Positions 42,204-53,343 of a DNA stretch of 64,000 bases are shown here, in pieces. The notes beneath the pieces are model-generated. The model was not told the origin of the DNA. It saw only the letters and a program-made list of their open reading frames with translations, and did not search any database. The first letter of the stretch is position 1. Each line of letters opens with the position of its first letter. Source of the stretch: Comamonadaceae bacterium OS-1 (GTDB lineage Bacteria > Pseudomonadota > Gammaproteobacteria > Burkholderiales > Burkholderiaceae_C); the NCBI GenBank assembly GCA_027923965.1, contig AP026969.1, positions 1,984,001 to 2,048,000 of the forward strand, read 5' to 3'. The position numbers were made by a program, and so were the translations under genes.

Positions 42204-44003
42204 ATGCGGGTTGCGGGACTTTTTCTGTCGATGTGTTGCTGCGTGCCCGCCTGGGGGGCGCATGCCTACGCGCAATTTGGCGACGTGAAATACCCCGCCG
42301 GGTTCAGCCATTTCAGCTATGTGAACCCCGATGCGCCCAAGGGCGGCGAGATCCGCATGGTGCCGCCCACCCGGCCCACCAACTTCGACAAGTTCAATCC
42401 GTTTACCTTGAAGGGCACGGCCCCTTTTGGCATTGGCGGCATGCTGATGGAGTCGCTGCTGGTGGGCAATATGGAAGAGCCCACCACCGCCTACGGCCTG
42501 CTGGCCGAGGACGTGGAGGTCGCCGCCGACAAGCTCAGCGTCACCTTCAAACTGCACCCCGCCGCCCGCTTCCATGACGGCACGCCGGTGCTGGCCGCCG
42601 ACGTGGCCTACTCCTTCAACACCTTGGTCGGCAAGCTGGCCGCGCCGCAGTACCGCAGCATTTTTGCCGAGGTGAAGGGCGTGGTGGTGCTGGGCGAGCG
42701 CACGGTGCGCTTCGACTTTGCCAGCCCCAACCCCGAGCTGCCGCTGGTGGTGGGCACCGGCCTGCCGGTGTTCAGCCGCGCCTGGGGCAAGGGCGTGCCG
42801 TTTGATAACGTCGTGGAGCAGGTGCCCATAGGCTCCGGCCCGTACAAGATCACCCAGCCCAAACTGGGCCGCGACATCACCTACACCCGCGACCCGGCCT
42901 ACTGGGCGCGCGAGCTGGGCGTGCGCAAGGGCCAGTTCAACTTTGACCGCATTACCTACAAAATCTACCTGGACGAAACCTCGCGTTTCGAGGGGCTGCG
43001 GGCGGGGGAATTCGACTTCATGCGCGAATTCATCTCGCGCAACTGGGCGCGGCAGTACGTGGGCAAGCAGTTTGACAACGGCACCCTGAAAAAAGCCACC
43101 TTCGTGAACCGCAACCCCGGCGACTTCCAGGGCTATGTGCTGAACCTGCGCAACCCCAAGTTCAAAGACGTGCGGGTGCGCGAGGCACTGGGCCTGGCGA
43201 TGGATTTTGAGTGGCTGAACCGCCAGCTCTTTTACGGCGCCTACCAGCGAGTCAACGGCTACTTCCCCAACAGCGAATTCCAGGCCCAGGGCCTGCCCGG
43301 CGCGGACGAGCTGGCCCTGCTGGAGCCGCTGCGGGCGAAACTGCGGCCCGAGGTGTTTGGCCCGGCCTACCTGTCGCCAAGCACCGCGCCGCCACACAGC
43401 CTGCGCGACAACCTGCGCCAGGCGCAAAAGCTGCTGCACGAGGCCGGTTGGGACTACCGCGACGGTGCGCTGCGCAATGCCCAGGGCGAGGCTTTCACGA
43501 TCGAGTTTTTGAACGACCAGCCCAGCCTGGGGCGGGTGCTGGCGCCGCTGCAAAAGTCCATGGAAAAGCTGGGCATTGCGCTGCAGTTGCGGGTGGTGGA
43601 TTTCTCGCTGTCCAAGCAAAAAATGGATGCGTTTGATTTCGAGATGAGCAGCGTGCGCCTGGTGGGCAGCAGTGCGCCCGGCGGCGAGCTGCTGGAGCTG
43701 TACGGCTCCAAGGCGGCGGCCACACCCGGCTCCAACAACATATGGGGCATTGCCGACCCCGCCGTGGATGCCCTGCTGCAAAAAGTGGTGACCGCCACCA
43801 CCCGGCCCGAACTGGCCACCGCCATGCGCGCCCTGGACCGGGTGCTGACCCACGGCCATTACTCCATTCCGCAGTGGTTCAGCAACGCCTTCTTTGTGGG
43901 CTACCGGCCCGCGCCCTTTGTGCTGCCCGCCACCACGCCGCCGCTTTACCAGGTGGACGGCTGGGCCAGCAGCACCTGGTGGGCAACGCCTGGCAATAAA
44001 TAA
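42204..44003 (+). CDS. yejA: Oligopeptide-type ABC transporter substrate-binding protein YejA
   Basis: About 599 residues from ATG 42204 (a TTG at 42189 is less likely). The signal peptide MRVAGLFLSMCCCVPAWGAHA has a hydrophobic core and probable cleavage after GAHA. The mature part has the YejA/OppA-like signatures KYPAGFSHFSYVNPDAPKGG, LHPAARFHDGTPVLAADVAY and FVNRNPGDFQGYVLNLRNP. It delivers peptides to the YejBEF permease; in E. coli this importer takes up microcin C. The four yej genes follow one another with 2-bp or negative spacing. Confidence 0.9.
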   Translation: MRVAGLFLSMCCCVPAWGAHAYAQFGDVKYPAGFSHFSYVNPDAPKGGEIRMVPPTRPTNFDKFNPFTLKGTAPFGIGGMLMESLLVGNMEEPTTAYGLLAEDVEVAADKLSVTFKLHPAARFHDGTPVLAADVAYSFNTLVGKLAAPQYRSIFAEVKGVVVLGERTVRFDFASPNPELPLVVGTGLPVFSRAWGKGVPFDNVVEQVPIGSGPYKITQPKLGRDITYTRDPAYWARELGVRKGQFNFDRITYKIYLDETSRFEGLRAGEFDFMREFISRNWARQYVGKQFDNGTLKKATFVNRNPGDFQGYVLNLRNPKFKDVRVREALGLAMDFEWLNRQLFYGAYQRVNGYFPNSEFQAQGLPGADELALLEPLRAKLRPEVFGPAYLSPSTAPPHSLRDNLRQAQKLLHEAGWDYRDGALRNAQGEAFTIEFLNDQPSLGRVLAPLQKSMEKLGIALQLRVVDFSLSKQKMDAFDFEMSSVRLVGSSAPGGELLELYGSKAAATPGSNNIWGIADPAVDALLQKVVTATTRPELATAMRALDRVLTHGHYSIPQWFSNAFFVGYRPAPFVLPATTPPLYQVDGWASSTWWATPGNK

Positions 44004-44005
44004 CC

Positions 44006-45040
44006 ATGTTCTCGTACATCCTCAAACGCGTTCTACTGATGGTGCCCACGCTGCTGGGCGTGCTGCTGGTGACCTTCGCCGTGGTGCAGTTCGTGCCCGG
44101 CGGGCCGGTGGAGCAGATGGTGTCGCAGCTCCAAGGCCGCGATTCGGGTGGCGAGCGGGCGGCGGCCTCGGGCGCGGGCTACCGCGGGCGGCAGGGGATA
44201 GACCCGAAACAGATCGAAGAAATCCGCCAGCTCTACGGCTTCGACAAGCCCGCGCCGCAGCGCTTTTGGCAGATGCTGGGCCAGTTTGCCCGGTTCGACC
44301 TGGGCCAGAGCTTCTACCAGCACAAGGACGTGTGGCAACTGGTGAAAGAGAAGCTGCCGGTGTCCGTCAGCCTGGGGCTATGGACCTTCTTTTTGAGCTA
44401 CCTGGTCGCCGTGCCCCTGGGTATTGCCAAGGCGGTGCGGGCCGGGTCGCGGTTTGACTTTGTGACCACGCTGCTGATTCTGGTGGGCTACGCCATCCCC
44501 GGCTTTGTGCTGGGCGTGGCGCTGGTGGTGGTTTTTGGCGGGCAGTTGCAGTGGTTTCCGCTGCGCGGGCTCACCTCCAGCAATTGGGACACGCTAGGCT
44601 GGGGCGCGAAGGTGGTGGACTACCTGTGGCACATCGCGCTGCCGGTCACCGCCATGGTGCTGGGCAGCTTCGCCGTGACCGCCATTCTGACCAAGAACGC
44701 GTTTCTGGAAGAAATCCGCAAACAGTACGTGCTGACGGCCCGCGCCAAGGGCCTGAGCGAGCGGCAGGTGCTGTGGAAGCACGTACTGCGCAATGCGCTG
44801 ATTCCCATCGTCACCGGCTTCCCTGCCGCCTTCATCGGTGCGTTTTTCACCGGCTCGCTGCTGATCGAAACCCTGTTTTCGCTCGACGGCCTGGGCCTGC
44901 TGAGCTTTGAAAGCGTAATCCGCCGCGACTACCCTGTGGTGCTAGGCACGCTGTACCTGTTTACGCTGATCGGCCTGGTGACCAAGCTGATTTCCGACCT
45001 TTGTTATGTGTGGGTAGATCCCAGGGTTCGCTTTGACTGA
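44006..45040 (+). CDS. yejB: ABC transporter permease YejB
   Basis: A 344-residue inner-membrane permease with about six helices. The N-terminus MFSYILKRVLLMVPTLLGVL is the classic DppB/YejB start, and the EAA loop that contacts the ATPase is in LTARAKGLSERQVLWKHVLR. A low-complexity Gly/Arg/Ala insertion around residues 45-70 precedes the IDPKQIEEIRQLYGFDKP segment typical of YejB. It overlaps yejE by eight bases. Confidence 0.93.
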   Translation: MFSYILKRVLLMVPTLLGVLLVTFAVVQFVPGGPVEQMVSQLQGRDSGGERAAASGAGYRGRQGIDPKQIEEIRQLYGFDKPAPQRFWQMLGQFARFDLGQSFYQHKDVWQLVKEKLPVSVSLGLWTFFLSYLVAVPLGIAKAVRAGSRFDFVTTLLILVGYAIPGFVLGVALVVVFGGQLQWFPLRGLTSSNWDTLGWGAKVVDYLWHIALPVTAMVLGSFAVTAILTKNAFLEEIRKQYVLTARAKGLSERQVLWKHVLRNALIPIVTGFPAAFIGAFFTGSLLIETLFSLDGLGLLSFESVIRRDYPVVLGTLYLFTLIGLVTKLISDLCYVWVDPRVRFD

Positions 45041-46085
45041 TACCGCTGTTTCTTCATTGGTAAGCCCCACCCCCTCCAGGCGCGCGTGGCAGCGCTTCAA
45101 ACGCAACCGCCTGGGCTACTGGAGCCTGGTGATTTTCTGCGTGCTGGTGGTGTTGAGCCTGCTGGCCGAGGTGCTGAGCAACGACCGCCCGCTGGTGCTG
45201 CGTTACCAGGGCCAAACCTATTTCCCGCTGGTGAAAGACTACGCCGAGACCACCTTTGGCGGCGACTTTCCCACGCCCACCGATTACCTCGACCCCTTCA
45301 TCCAGCAGCAATTGGCCAAAGACGGCAACTGGGCCATCTACCCGCCTAACCCCTATGGCCCCAAGACGCTGAACTACTTTGCCAAATTTCCCAACCCCTC
45401 AGCCCCGTCGCGTGCCAACCTGCTGGGCACGGACGACCGGGGGCGCGACTTGCTGGCACAGTTGGTGTACGGCTTTCGCGTCAGCGTGCTGTTTGCGCTG
45501 GCGCTCACGGCGGTGGGCACGGTACTGGGCATCGCCACCGGGGCGGTGCAGGGCTTTTTTGGTGGCAAGACCGACCTGGCGTTCCAGCGCTTTATCGAAA
45601 TCTGGGGCTCCATGCCCGAGCTGTACCTGCTGATCATCTTCAGCGCCATCTTCGCGCCCAGCATCAGCCTGCTGCTGGTCTTGCTGAGTCTTTTTGGCTG
45701 GATGGGCCTGAGCGACTATGTGCGCGCCGAGTTTCTGCGCAACCGGCAAATGGACTACGTAAAGGCTGCGCGCGCCCTGGGCGTGGGCAATGCGCAAATC
45801 ATCTGGCGGCACATCCTGCCCAACAGCCTCACGCCCGTGGTCACCTTTTTGCCGTTCCGCATGAGCGCGGCCATCCTGGCGCTGACCTCGCTGGACTTTC
45901 TGGGCCTGGGCGTGCCGCCGGGCACACCGTCGCTGGGCGAGCTGCTGAGCCAGGGCAAGGCGAATATCGACGCTTGGTGGATTTCGCTGTCCACCTTTGC
46001 GGTGCTGGCGATCACGCTGCTGCTGCTGACCTTCATGGGCGATGCCCTGCGGGACGCACTCGATCCCCGGAAGGCCCAGGCATGA
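45033..46085 (+). CDS. yejE: ABC transporter permease YejE
   Basis: A 350-residue partner permease. The start is TTG 45033, overlapping the yejB stop. It has the long periplasmic loop of YejE after the first helix (LRYQGQTYFPLVKDYAETTF; PTDYLDPFIQ) and an EAA loop in YVKAARALGVGNAQIIWRHI. The order of domains and about six helices are normal. It ends in ATGA, where yejF begins. Confidence 0.93.
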   Translation: MTDTAVSSLVSPTPSRRAWQRFKRNRLGYWSLVIFCVLVVLSLLAEVLSNDRPLVLRYQGQTYFPLVKDYAETTFGGDFPTPTDYLDPFIQQQLAKDGNWAIYPPNPYGPKTLNYFAKFPNPSAPSRANLLGTDDRGRDLLAQLVYGFRVSVLFALALTAVGTVLGIATGAVQGFFGGKTDLAFQRFIEIWGSMPELYLLIIFSAIFAPSISLLLVLLSLFGWMGLSDYVRAEFLRNRQMDYVKAARALGVGNAQIIWRHILPNSLTPVVTFLPFRMSAAILALTSLDFLGLGVPPGTPSLGELLSQGKANIDAWWISLSTFAVLAITLLLLTFMGDALRDALDPRKAQA

Positions 46086-47659
46086 GCTTGCTCGACGTGC
46101 AGGATTTAACCGTCAGCTTTGACGGCAAGCCGGTAGTCAATGGCATCAGCTTCCAGATCCAGCCCGGCGAAAAGCTGGCGCTGGTGGGCGAGTCGGGCTC
46201 GGGCAAGACCATCTCGGCCCTCAGTTTGCTGCGGCTGGTGGCCGATGCACAGACCACGGGCAAGGCTGTGTTTGGCGGGCAAGACCTGCTGGCGCTGCCG
46301 GAGCACACGCTGCGTGGCATCCGCGGCCAGGACATCGCCATGATCTTCCAGGAGCCGATGACGGCGCTGAACCCGCTGTTCACCATTGGCCGCCAGATCG
46401 CCGAGGTTTTTGAACTAAAACAAGGCTTCACGCCCATCCAATCAGCACAGGCAGCTATTGAAATGCTAGCTAGTACGGGTGTGACCGAACCCGAGCGCCG
46501 GGTGGGCAGCTACCCGCACCAGCTCAGCGGCGGCCAGCGCCAGCGCGCCATGATCGCCATGGCCCTGGCCTGTAAGCCGAAGCTGCTGCTGGCCGACGAG
46601 CCCACCACCGCGCTGGACGTGACGGTGCGCGGCCAAATTCTGGCGCTGCTGTCGGATTTGCAGCGCCAATACGGCATGGCGGTGCTGCTGATCACCCACG
46701 ACCTGCACCTGGTGCGCCAGTTTGCCGACCGCGTGGCGGTGATGGAGCGCGGCCACATCGTGGAAACCGGTGCTGTGGCGGGCGTGTTCGAGAACCCGCA
46801 ACATGCCTACACCCGCAAACTGATCGCCAGCAAGCCGGTGCGCGATGTGGTGCCCGAAACCGCTGCCGCTCCCTTGCTGCAGGCGACAGGGCTGCGGGTG
46901 GCTTACCCCATGGCACTGCCGGGCATCCGCGGCTGGTTCAAAAAATCTGAATTCGTGGCCCTGCAAGATGCCAGCTTTGCCATCCCCCTCGGTCAGACTT
47001 TGGGCGTGGTGGGTGAGTCCGGCTCGGGCAAATCCACCCTGGCCCTGGCCGTGCTGGGTTTGCAGGCCTATGGCGGTGCGGTGCAAATAGGCGGGCAGAC
47101 GTGGGGCCGGGAGGCGGGCAGGAACAAAGCGTTGCGCGCCACCATCCAGGTGGTGTTCCAGGACCCGTTTTCTTCCCTGTCACCGCGCCTGACGGTGGAA
47201 GAAATCGTGGGGGAGGGCTTGCGCGTGCACGCGCCGCAGCACAACGCCACCGAGCGCCAGCGCCAGGTTCTGCAGGCCTTGGCCGACGTGGGCATGGACG
47301 AGGCGCAGTTCCCCGGCCTGCTGCAGCGCTACCCGCATGCGTTCTCCGGCGGCCAGCGCCAGCGCCTGGCGATTGCCCGGGCGCTGATCGTGCAACCGCA
47401 GCTTTTGGTGCTGGACGAGCCCACCAGCGCGCTGGACGTGACCATCCAGCAGCAGGTGCTGCAATTGCTGCAACGCCTGCAGCGCGAACGCGGCCTGGCC
47501 TACCTGTTGATCACCCACGACATGGACGTGATCCGCGCCATGGCGCACCAGGTGCTGGTGGTGCAAAACGGTGAAATCGTGGAATCGGGCGCTGTGCACC
47601 AGGTGCTGGACGCTCCGCACCATCCCTACACACGAACTTTGGTTGCGGCAAGCACGTAG
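46082..47659 (+). CDS. yejF: ABC transporter ATP-binding protein YejF (two ATPase domains)
   Basis: A 525-residue double ATPase energising YejBE. Walker A motifs are GESGSGKT (about 36-43) and GESGSGKS (about 311-318). Signature motifs LSGGQRQR and [15 protein letters not shown] and Walker [13 protein letters not shown] and [12 protein letters not shown] are intact in both halves. ATG 46082 overlaps the yejE stop. Residues about 110-131 ([20 protein letters not shown]) are encoded by a copy of the palindromic repeat seen between genes elsewhere. By my recollection of E. coli YejF the protein is not longer at this point, so the repeat appears to replace sequence instead of lengthening it. The region is a helical part between Walker A and the signature motif. 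Confidence 0.93.
   Translation: MSLLDVQDLTVSFDGKPVVNGISFQIQPGEKLALVGESGSGKTISALSLLRLVADAQTTGKAVFGGQDLLALPEHTLRGIRGQDIAMIFQEPMTALNPLFTIGRQIAEVFELKQGFTPIQSAQAAIEMLASTGVTEPERRVGSYPHQLSGGQRQRAMIAMALACKPKLLLADEPTTALDVTVRGQILALLSDLQRQYGMAVLLITHDLHLVRQFADRVAVMERGHIVETGAVAGVFENPQHAYTRKLIASKPVRDVVPETAAAPLLQATGLRVAYPMALPGIRGWFKKSEFVALQDASFAIPLGQTLGVVGESGSGKSTLALAVLGLQAYGGAVQIGGQTWGREAGRNKALRATIQVVFQDPFSSLSPRLTVEEIVGEGLRVHAPQHNATERQRQVLQALADVGMDEAQFPGLLQRYPHAFSGGQRQRLAIARALIVQPQLLVLDEPTSALDVTIQQQVLQLLQRLQRERGLAYLLITHDMDVIRAMAHQVLVVQNGEIVESGAVHQVLDAPHHPYTRTLVAAST
46411..46473 (+). repeat. Palindromic repeat inside the yejF coding sequence
   Basis: AAGGCTTCACGCCCATCCAA then TCAGCACAGGCAGCTATTGA and AATGCTAG. 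AAGGCTTC and AGCACA-GCAGCTAT are shared with intergenic copy 3 (13397-13456). The open frame through it encodes [20 protein letters not shown]. The truB gene has a related copy in the same frame. Confidence 0.7.
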
Positions 47660-47682
47660 TCCCGCAAAAGCCCTACAAAGCA

Positions 47683-47711
47683 GTGCAATTAGGCTGTTTT
47701 TGGGCTAGAAT
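47683..47711 (+). promoter_or_regulatory. Possible promoter ahead of the rimP operon leader
   Basis: TAGAAT (47706-47711) is a good -10 box; the best -35 at 17 bases is GTGCAA (47683-47688), which is weak. It lies just before a strong terminator hairpin and may read into it. Confidence 0.4.
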
Positions 47712-47725
47712 AAGAGCTCACGACC

Positions 47726-47757
47726 AAACGGGCGGGTAATTACCGCCCGTTTTTTTT
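47726..47757 (+). terminator. Intrinsic terminator between yejF and rimP
   Basis: AAACGGGCGG (47726-47735), loop GTAATTA, CCGCCCGTTT (47743-47752) followed by an unbroken T-run to 47757. A ten-base-pair GC-rich stem plus T-tract is a strong Rho-independent terminator. It can end yejABEF transcription, or act as a leader attenuator for rimP-nusA-infB if the promoter just upstream is real. Confidence 0.85.
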
Positions 47758-47835
47758 GGTCGATTGTTTTTAACAAGTGCTGAAAAGCCGTTTTTTGCGG
47801 TGTTTTCAGGGCTATTGCACCTACCAATATCACAC

Positions 47836-48426
47836 GTGGCGTTACAAGACATCGTTGAACAAACCGTAACCGGATTCGGCTACGACCTCGTAGAGATAGA
47901 CCGCTCTGCCGGTGGTTTGCTGCGCATCACGATCGACCATCCCTGGGTCGCTGGCGCACCCGAGCAGTTCATCAACGTCGAAGACTGCGAAAAAGTCACC
48001 CGCCAGCTCCAGTTTGCACTGGAAGTCGATGGCGTGGAATACAAGCGGCTCGAGGTTTCCTCGCCCGGTATCGACCGCCCCCTGCGCAACACCACAGATT
48101 TTCAGCGTTTCGTCGGCTACGTGATCGACGTCAACCTCAAGGTGGCCATTGGTGTTGCCGCAGAAGGCAAGGTCAACGCCAACCGTAAAAAATTTCGCGG
48201 CACGCTGGAAGCCGTGGCGGCTGTCGGCAGTGCTGCCCCCAGCTGGCAAATTGTCTGGAGCGACGAGCCCGAGCCCAAGCCGGGGGTGCGCGTCAGCAAG
48301 AAGCGTGTTCCCGCGCCTTTGCAGGCCATGGGGTTCACGCTGGACGAGATCCGCGATGCCCGGCTGGCCCCCATCGTAAGTTTCCATGGTCGCAACGCAA
48401 AAGACACGGGTGTTGCGCCCGAATGA
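47836..48426 (+). CDS. rimP: Ribosome maturation factor RimP
   Basis: 196 residues from GTG 47836 (MALQDIVEQTVTGFGYDLVE), needed for 30S subunit maturation. The family core is visible in INVEDCEKVTRQLQFALEVD and LEVSSPGIDRPLRNTTDFQR, followed by the Sm-like C-terminal domain. The C-terminus is slightly extended. First gene of the conserved rimP-nusA-infB-rbfA-truB order; the preceding 176 bp hold a terminator hairpin. Confidence 0.93.
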   Translation: MALQDIVEQTVTGFGYDLVEIDRSAGGLLRITIDHPWVAGAPEQFINVEDCEKVTRQLQFALEVDGVEYKRLEVSSPGIDRPLRNTTDFQRFVGYVIDVNLKVAIGVAAEGKVNANRKKFRGTLEAVAAVGSAAPSWQIVWSDEPEPKPGVRVSKKRVPAPLQAMGFTLDEIRDARLAPIVSFHGRNAKDTGVAPE

Positions 48427-48486
48427 TGTTCCGCCGCTCGCTGCGGATGGGGTTTTTTTGGTTTTAGTGTTCAGGAGATTCGTGAC

Positions 48487-49992
48487 ATGAATCGCGAAAT
48501 GTTGATGTTGGTAGATGCCATTTCACGTGAGAAGAACGTGGAGCGGGATGTTGTTTTTGGCGCGGTGGAGTCGGCTTTGGCGCAGGCCACCAAAAAGCTG
48601 TACCAGGGCGAAGTGGATATCCGCGTCGCCCTCGACCGTGACAGCGGCAACTACGAAACCTTCCGCCGCTGGCTGGTGGTGCCAGACTCTGCCGGTTTGC
48701 AAAACCCCGAGGCGGAAGAGCTGGTGTCGGACGTGCGCGACGATATTCCTGACATCGAAGAAGGCGATTACATCGAGAAACCGATCGAGTCCCTGCCGAT
48801 TGGCCGCATTGGTGCCATGGCCGCCAAGCAGGTCATTCTGCAAAAAATCCGCGATGCCGAGCGCGAAATGCTGCTCAACGACTTCATGAGCCGTGGCGAC
48901 AAGATTTTTGTCGGCACCGTCAAGCGCATGGACAAGGGCGACATCATTGTGGAAAGCGGCCGTGTTGAAGGCCGCTTGCGCCGCAGCGAGATGATCCCCA
49001 AGGAAAATCTGCGCACCGGTGACCGCGTCCGCGCCATGATCATGGAAGTGGACCTGACCCTGCGCGGCGCACCCATCATCCTGTCGCGCAGCTCGCCTGC
49101 TTACATGGTCGAATTGTTCCGCCAGGAAGTGCCCGAAATCGAGCAAGGCTTGCTGGAGATCAAATCCTGCGCCCGTGACCCGGGTTCGCGTGCCAAGATC
49201 GCCGTGCTTTCGCATGACAAGCGCGTCGACCCCATCGGCACCTGCGTCGGCGTGCGTGGCACCCGTGTCAACGGCGTAACCAATGAGCTCGCCGGTGAGC
49301 GCGTCGATATCGTGCTGTGGAGCGAAGACCCCGCCCAGTTCGTGATCGGTGCCCTGGCCCCGGCCAATGTGTCTTCCATCGTGGTGGACGAAGAGCGCCA
49401 CGCCATGGACGTGGTGGTGGACGAAGAAAATCTGGCGATTGCGATTGGCCGTGGCGGACAGAACGTGCGCCTGGCTGCCGATCTGACCGGCTGGAAGATC
49501 AACATCATGGATGCGGCCGAATCGGCCCAGAAGCAGGCCACCGAAACCGATTCCAGCCGCAAGCTGTTCATGGAAAAGCTCGATGTCGACGAAGAAATGG
49601 CCGACATCCTGATCCACGAAGGCTTCACCAGCCTGGAAGAAATCGCCTACGTGCCGCTGCAGGAAATGTTGGACATCGAAAGTTTCGACGAAGACACCGT
49701 GCATGAGCTGCGTTCGCGTGCCAAAGACGTGCTGCTGACCATGGAAATTGCCCTGGAAGAAAACGCCGAAGCGGCCGAGCCGGTCTCGCAAGACCTGAAC
49801 GACCTCGAAGGCCTGACCCCCGAACTGATCGCCAAGCTGCAAGCTGGCGGCATCCACACACGCGACGATCTGGCCGACTTGGCCGGTGATGAGCTCTCCG
49901 AAATTACCGGCCAGTCTGAGGACGAGGCCACGACCTTGATCATGAAAGCGCGCGCACATTGGTTTACCAATGACGCCGCTTCTCAAGAGTAA
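48487..49992 (+). CDS. nusA: Transcription elongation/termination factor NusA
   Basis: A 501-residue RNA-polymerase-binding factor. Order: N-terminal domain ([20 protein letters not shown]), S1 domain (about 135-200), two KH domains ([18 protein letters not shown] in the second) and two C-terminal acidic repeats, as in E. coli. AGGAG lies upstream of the ATG. It controls pausing, antitermination and termination and may regulate its own operon through the leader hairpin. Confidence 0.96.
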   Translation: MNREMLMLVDAISREKNVERDVVFGAVESALAQATKKLYQGEVDIRVALDRDSGNYETFRRWLVVPDSAGLQNPEAEELVSDVRDDIPDIEEGDYIEKPIESLPIGRIGAMAAKQVILQKIRDAEREMLLNDFMSRGDKIFVGTVKRMDKGDIIVESGRVEGRLRRSEMIPKENLRTGDRVRAMIMEVDLTLRGAPIILSRSSPAYMVELFRQEVPEIEQGLLEIKSCARDPGSRAKIAVLSHDKRVDPIGTCVGVRGTRVNGVTNELAGERVDIVLWSEDPAQFVIGALAPANVSSIVVDEERHAMDVVVDEENLAIAIGRGGQNVRLAADLTGWKINIMDAAESAQKQATETDSSRKLFMEKLDVDEEMADILIHEGFTSLEEIAYVPLQEMLDIESFDEDTVHELRSRAKDVLLTMEIALEENAEAAEPVSQDLNDLEGLTPELIAKLQAGGIHTRDDLADLAGDELSEITGQSEDEATTLIMKARAHWFTNDAASQE

Positions 49993-50016
49993 TGGTCATG
50001 AAAGGTCACACAATAC

Positions 50017-52968
50017 ATGTCCACTACTACCGTCGCCGAGTTTGCTGCTGAACTCAAAAAATCTCCCGATACCCTGCTGGAACAGCTCCGCGGGGCCGGT
50101 GTGCCAAAAGCTGCTACGTCCGATGTCCTGAGCGAATCCGACAAGCAGCGCCTGCTGGGCTTTTTGCAAGCCAGCCACGGCACCGCCACACTGGAACGCA
50201 AGAAAATCACCCTGGTGAAGAAATCCACCAGCGAAATCAAACAGGCCGACTCCACGGGCCGCGCCCGCACCATCCAGGTGGAAGTGCGCAAGAAGCGCAC
50301 CTTCATTAAGCGTGAAGACGGCATGGACGGTGTCATCGAAGGCGCTGCCGAGTCCGAGGTCGAGGTGGACGTACCCGCCAGCAACGGTGCCGAAGAGGCC
50401 GAATTGGCCCGCCGCGAAGAAGAAGCCAGCCGCCAGGCTGAGTTGATGCGCCGCCAGGAAGAAGAACTGATCGAAAAGCGCCGTCTGCGCGAAGAGCAGG
50501 AAGCCCGCGATGCGAGCGCGCGCGCCGTGGCTGAACAAGCTGCCGCCGAAGCCGCCGCCAAGGCAGCAGCAGCAGCCCAGGCCGAGCAGCAAAAAGCCGC
50601 TATTCCGTCTGCCCCTACCACGCCGGTGACACCCACCCCTGGATTGTCGGCAGTTGGCCAGAACATCAACGCCGCCGCCGATGCCGCTGCCGCGGCCAAA
50701 GTTCAGGCACAAAACGATGCCCGCGCCAAGGTGGCAGCCGACTCCAAGGCCCGTGCCGACGAAGAAGCCGCCCGCGTGGTGGACCTGGGCGACCGCCGCC
50801 GCAAGGCCGAAGCCGAAGCCGCTGCCATCCGCTTGATGATGTCCACGCCGAAAAAGGTGCTGGTCGCCCACAAGAAGGTGGAAGAACCCAAGCCGGTGGT
50901 GAAGCCGCCGGTGCTGGATGCCGCCAAGGCCGCCGCCATGAAGGGCACGCTGCACAAGCCTGCGGCAGGCGCCGCACCGGCCAAGCCCGCGCCTGGCGCA
51001 CCCGCTGCGCCCGGTGCTGGCAAGGAAGTCAAATCCGCCAAGCTGTCCAGCAGCTGGGCCGATCCGGCCAAGAAGAAACCCCTGCCCACCCGTGGCGACT
51101 CCAGCGGTGGTGTGGGCCGTGGCAACTGGCGTGGAGGCCCGCGTGGCCGCCGTGGCAGCAATGACCGCGACCAGCGCGACGACAACATGTCGCAGGCACC
51201 GGTGGAAGCGCGCACGATCGAAGTGCACGTGCCCGAAACCATTACCGTGGCCGAACTCGCCCACAAAATGGCGGTCAAGGCCTCCGAGGTGATCAAGCAC
51301 CTGATGAAGCTGGGTCAGATGGTTTCCATCAACCAGCCGCTGGACCAGGACACGGCCATGATTCTGGTCGAAGAAATGGGCCACAAAGCGGTGGTGGCTG
51401 CACTGGACGATCCAGAAGCGTTTACCGCCGAAGAAGTGTTGCAGCAGGTGTCTGAATCCCTGCCGCGCGCTCCAGTGGTCACCGTCATGGGCCACGTTGA
51501 CCACGGCAAGACCTCGCTGCTGGATTACATCCGCCGCGCCAAGGTCGCCTCCGGCGAAGCCGGTGGCATTACCCAGCACATTGGTGCCTACCACGTGGAA
51601 ACCCCGCGCGGTATGGTGTCCTTCCTGGATACCCCGGGCCACGAGGCGTTTACCGCCATGCGTGCCCGTGGTGCCCAGGCGACCGACATCGTGATTCTGG
51701 TGGTGGCGGCAGACGACGGCGTGATGCCGCAAACCAAAGAAGCCATCAAGCACGCAAAAGCGGCGGGTGTGCCCATCGTGGTGGCGATCAACAAGATCGA
51801 CAAGCCCGACTCCAACCCCGAGCGCGTCAAGAACGAGCTGGTGATCGAAGACGTGATCCCCGAAGACTTCGGTGGTAGCTCGCCTTTCGTCTCCGTTTCG
51901 GCCAAAACCGGTTTTGGTATTGACGAACTGCTGGAACAAGTGCTGTTGCAAGCCGAAGTGCTGGAACTGAAGGCACCGGTCGATGCCATGGCCAAGGGCC
52001 TGGTGATCGAAGCGCGTCTGGACAAGGGCAAGGGCCCGGTGGCCACCGTGCTGGTGCAGTCGGGTACCTTGAAGACTGGCGATATCGTGCTGGCCGGCTC
52101 TACCTATGGCCGCGTACGTGCCATGCTGGACGAGAACGGCAAGCCATCCAAGTCCGCAGGCCCGTCGATCCCGGTGGAAATCCAGGGTCTGACCGAAGTG
52201 CCCCAGGCCGGTGATGAATTCATGGTCTTGCCCGACGAGCGCCGGGCCCGTGAAATCGCCACCTACCGTGCCGGTAAGTTCCGCAACACCAAGCTGGCCA
52301 AGCTGCAAGCCGCCAAGCTGGAAACCATGTTCACCGACATTACGGCAGGCGAGGTCAAGATGCTGCCGATCATCGTCAAGGCCGACGTGCAGGGTTCGCA
52401 AGAGGCTTTGGCCCAGTCGCTGCTCAAGTTGTCGACCGACGAAGTCAAGGTGCAGATGGTCTACACGGCGGTTGGCGCGATCAGCGAGTCCGACATCAAT
52501 CTGGCGATTGCTTCCAAGGCCATCGTGATCGGCTTCAACGTGCGGGCCGATGCCGGTGCGCGCAAGCTGGCCGAGAACAATGCCGTGGACGTGAAGTACT
52601 ACAACATCATTTACGACGCGGTCGATGAGTTGAAGTCCGCCATGGCCGGCATGCTGGCTCCCGAGCAGCGCGAAGAAATCATCGGTATGGCCGAGATCCG
52701 CACGGTGTTCGTGGCATCCAAAATTGGTACGGTGGCAGGCTGTATGGTCACCACCGGCTCGGTCAACCGCAGTGCACGCTTCCGCTTGCTGCGCGAAAAC
52801 ATCGTCATCTACACCGGTGAAATTGATTCGCTCAAGCGCGTCAAGGACGATGTGCGCGAAGTCCGCGAAGGCTTCGAGTGCGGTATCAAGCTCAAGAACT
52901 ACAACGACATCGCCGTCGGCGACCAGTTGGAATTCTTTGAGATCAAAGAAATCGCCCGTACGCTGTAA
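50017..52968 (+). CDS. infB: Translation initiation factor IF-2
   Basis: A 983-residue GTPase that places initiator tRNA on the ribosome. The N-terminal IF2_N motif ([19 protein letters not shown]) is followed by a long Ala/Glu/Lys-rich linker (about 130-390) with a Gly-Arg block ([15 protein letters not shown]). The G domain has G1 GHVDHGKT (about 491-498), DTPGHEAF, and NKIDKPD. Domains II-IV complete the protein. Codon use matches the neighbours. The TAA stop overlaps rbfA (TAATG). Confidence 0.96.
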   Translation: MSTTTVAEFAAELKKSPDTLLEQLRGAGVPKAATSDVLSESDKQRLLGFLQASHGTATLERKKITLVKKSTSEIKQADSTGRARTIQVEVRKKRTFIKREDGMDGVIEGAAESEVEVDVPASNGAEEAELARREEEASRQAELMRRQEEELIEKRRLREEQEARDASARAVAEQAAAEAAAKAAAAAQAEQQKAAIPSAPTTPVTPTPGLSAVGQNINAAADAAAAAKVQAQNDARAKVAADSKARADEEAARVVDLGDRRRKAEAEAAAIRLMMSTPKKVLVAHKKVEEPKPVVKPPVLDAAKAAAMKGTLHKPAAGAAPAKPAPGAPAAPGAGKEVKSAKLSSSWADPAKKKPLPTRGDSSGGVGRGNWRGGPRGRRGSNDRDQRDDNMSQAPVEARTIEVHVPETITVAELAHKMAVKASEVIKHLMKLGQMVSINQPLDQDTAMILVEEMGHKAVVAALDDPEAFTAEEVLQQVSESLPRAPVVTVMGHVDHGKTSLLDYIRRAKVASGEAGGITQHIGAYHVETPRGMVSFLDTPGHEAFTAMRARGAQATDIVILVVAADDGVMPQTKEAIKHAKAAGVPIVVAINKIDKPDSNPERVKNELVIEDVIPEDFGGSSPFVSVSAKTGFGIDELLEQVLLQAEVLELKAPVDAMAKGLVIEARLDKGKGPVATVLVQSGTLKTGDIVLAGSTYGRVRAMLDENGKPSKSAGPSIPVEIQGLTEVPQAGDEFMVLPDERRAREIATYRAGKFRNTKLAKLQAAKLETMFTDITAGEVKMLPIIVKADVQGSQEALAQSLLKLSTDEVKVQMVYTAVGAISESDINLAIASKAIVIGFNVRADAGARKLAENNAVDVKYYNIIYDAVDELKSAMAGMLAPEQREEIIGMAEIRTVFVASKIGTVAGCMVTTGSVNRSARFRLLRENIVIYTGEIDSLKRVKDDVREVREGFECGIKLKNYNDIAVGDQLEFFEIKEIARTL

Positions 52969-53339
52969 TGGTCAAACGCAAGGCCGCTGCGCCGAACCGC
53001 AGCCTCAAAGTCGCCGACCAGATCCAGCGGGATCTGACCGAGCTGATCGCCCGCGAGTTGAAAGACCCGCGGGTGGGCATGGTGACCATCCAGGGGGTGG
53101 AGGTCACGCCCGACTACGCGCACGCCAAGGTGTTTTTCAGTGTGCTGACCGGCAACCCGGACGAATGCACCGAAGGTTTGAACCAGGCCGCAGGTTTTCT
53201 GCGCTCGGGTTTGTTCAAGCGGCTGCACATCCATACCGTGCCAACCTTGCACTTCCACTATGACCGGACCACCGAGAAAGCCTCGGACATGAACGCGCTG
53301 ATTGCGCGGGCCGTCGCCTCTCGGGCCAAGGAAGACTGA
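52968..53339 (+). CDS. rbfA: Ribosome-binding factor A
   Basis: A 123-residue KH-fold protein that helps late 30S maturation near helix 1 of 16S rRNA. Signature: [22 protein letters not shown] start (here [20 protein letters not shown]), [19 protein letters not shown] and the AxG-type bend in [18 protein letters not shown]. Its ATG uses the last base of the infB stop, so it depends on infB translation. Confidence 0.95.
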   Translation: MVKRKAAAPNRSLKVADQIQRDLTELIARELKDPRVGMVTIQGVEVTPDYAHAKVFFSVLTGNPDECTEGLNQAAGFLRSGLFKRLHIHTVPTLHFHYDRTTEKASDMNALIARAVASRAKED

Positions 53340-53343
53340 ACGC

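Noticed and set aside
50580..50620. GCCGCTATTCC in infB as a third coding repeat
   Set aside because: Only about seven bases match the family and the surrounding Ala/Lys-rich linker is expected in IF-2.
49996..52401. About 800-codon open frame opposite infB
   Set aside because: Low-complexity shadow of infB; the real gene has all G motifs and continuous homology.
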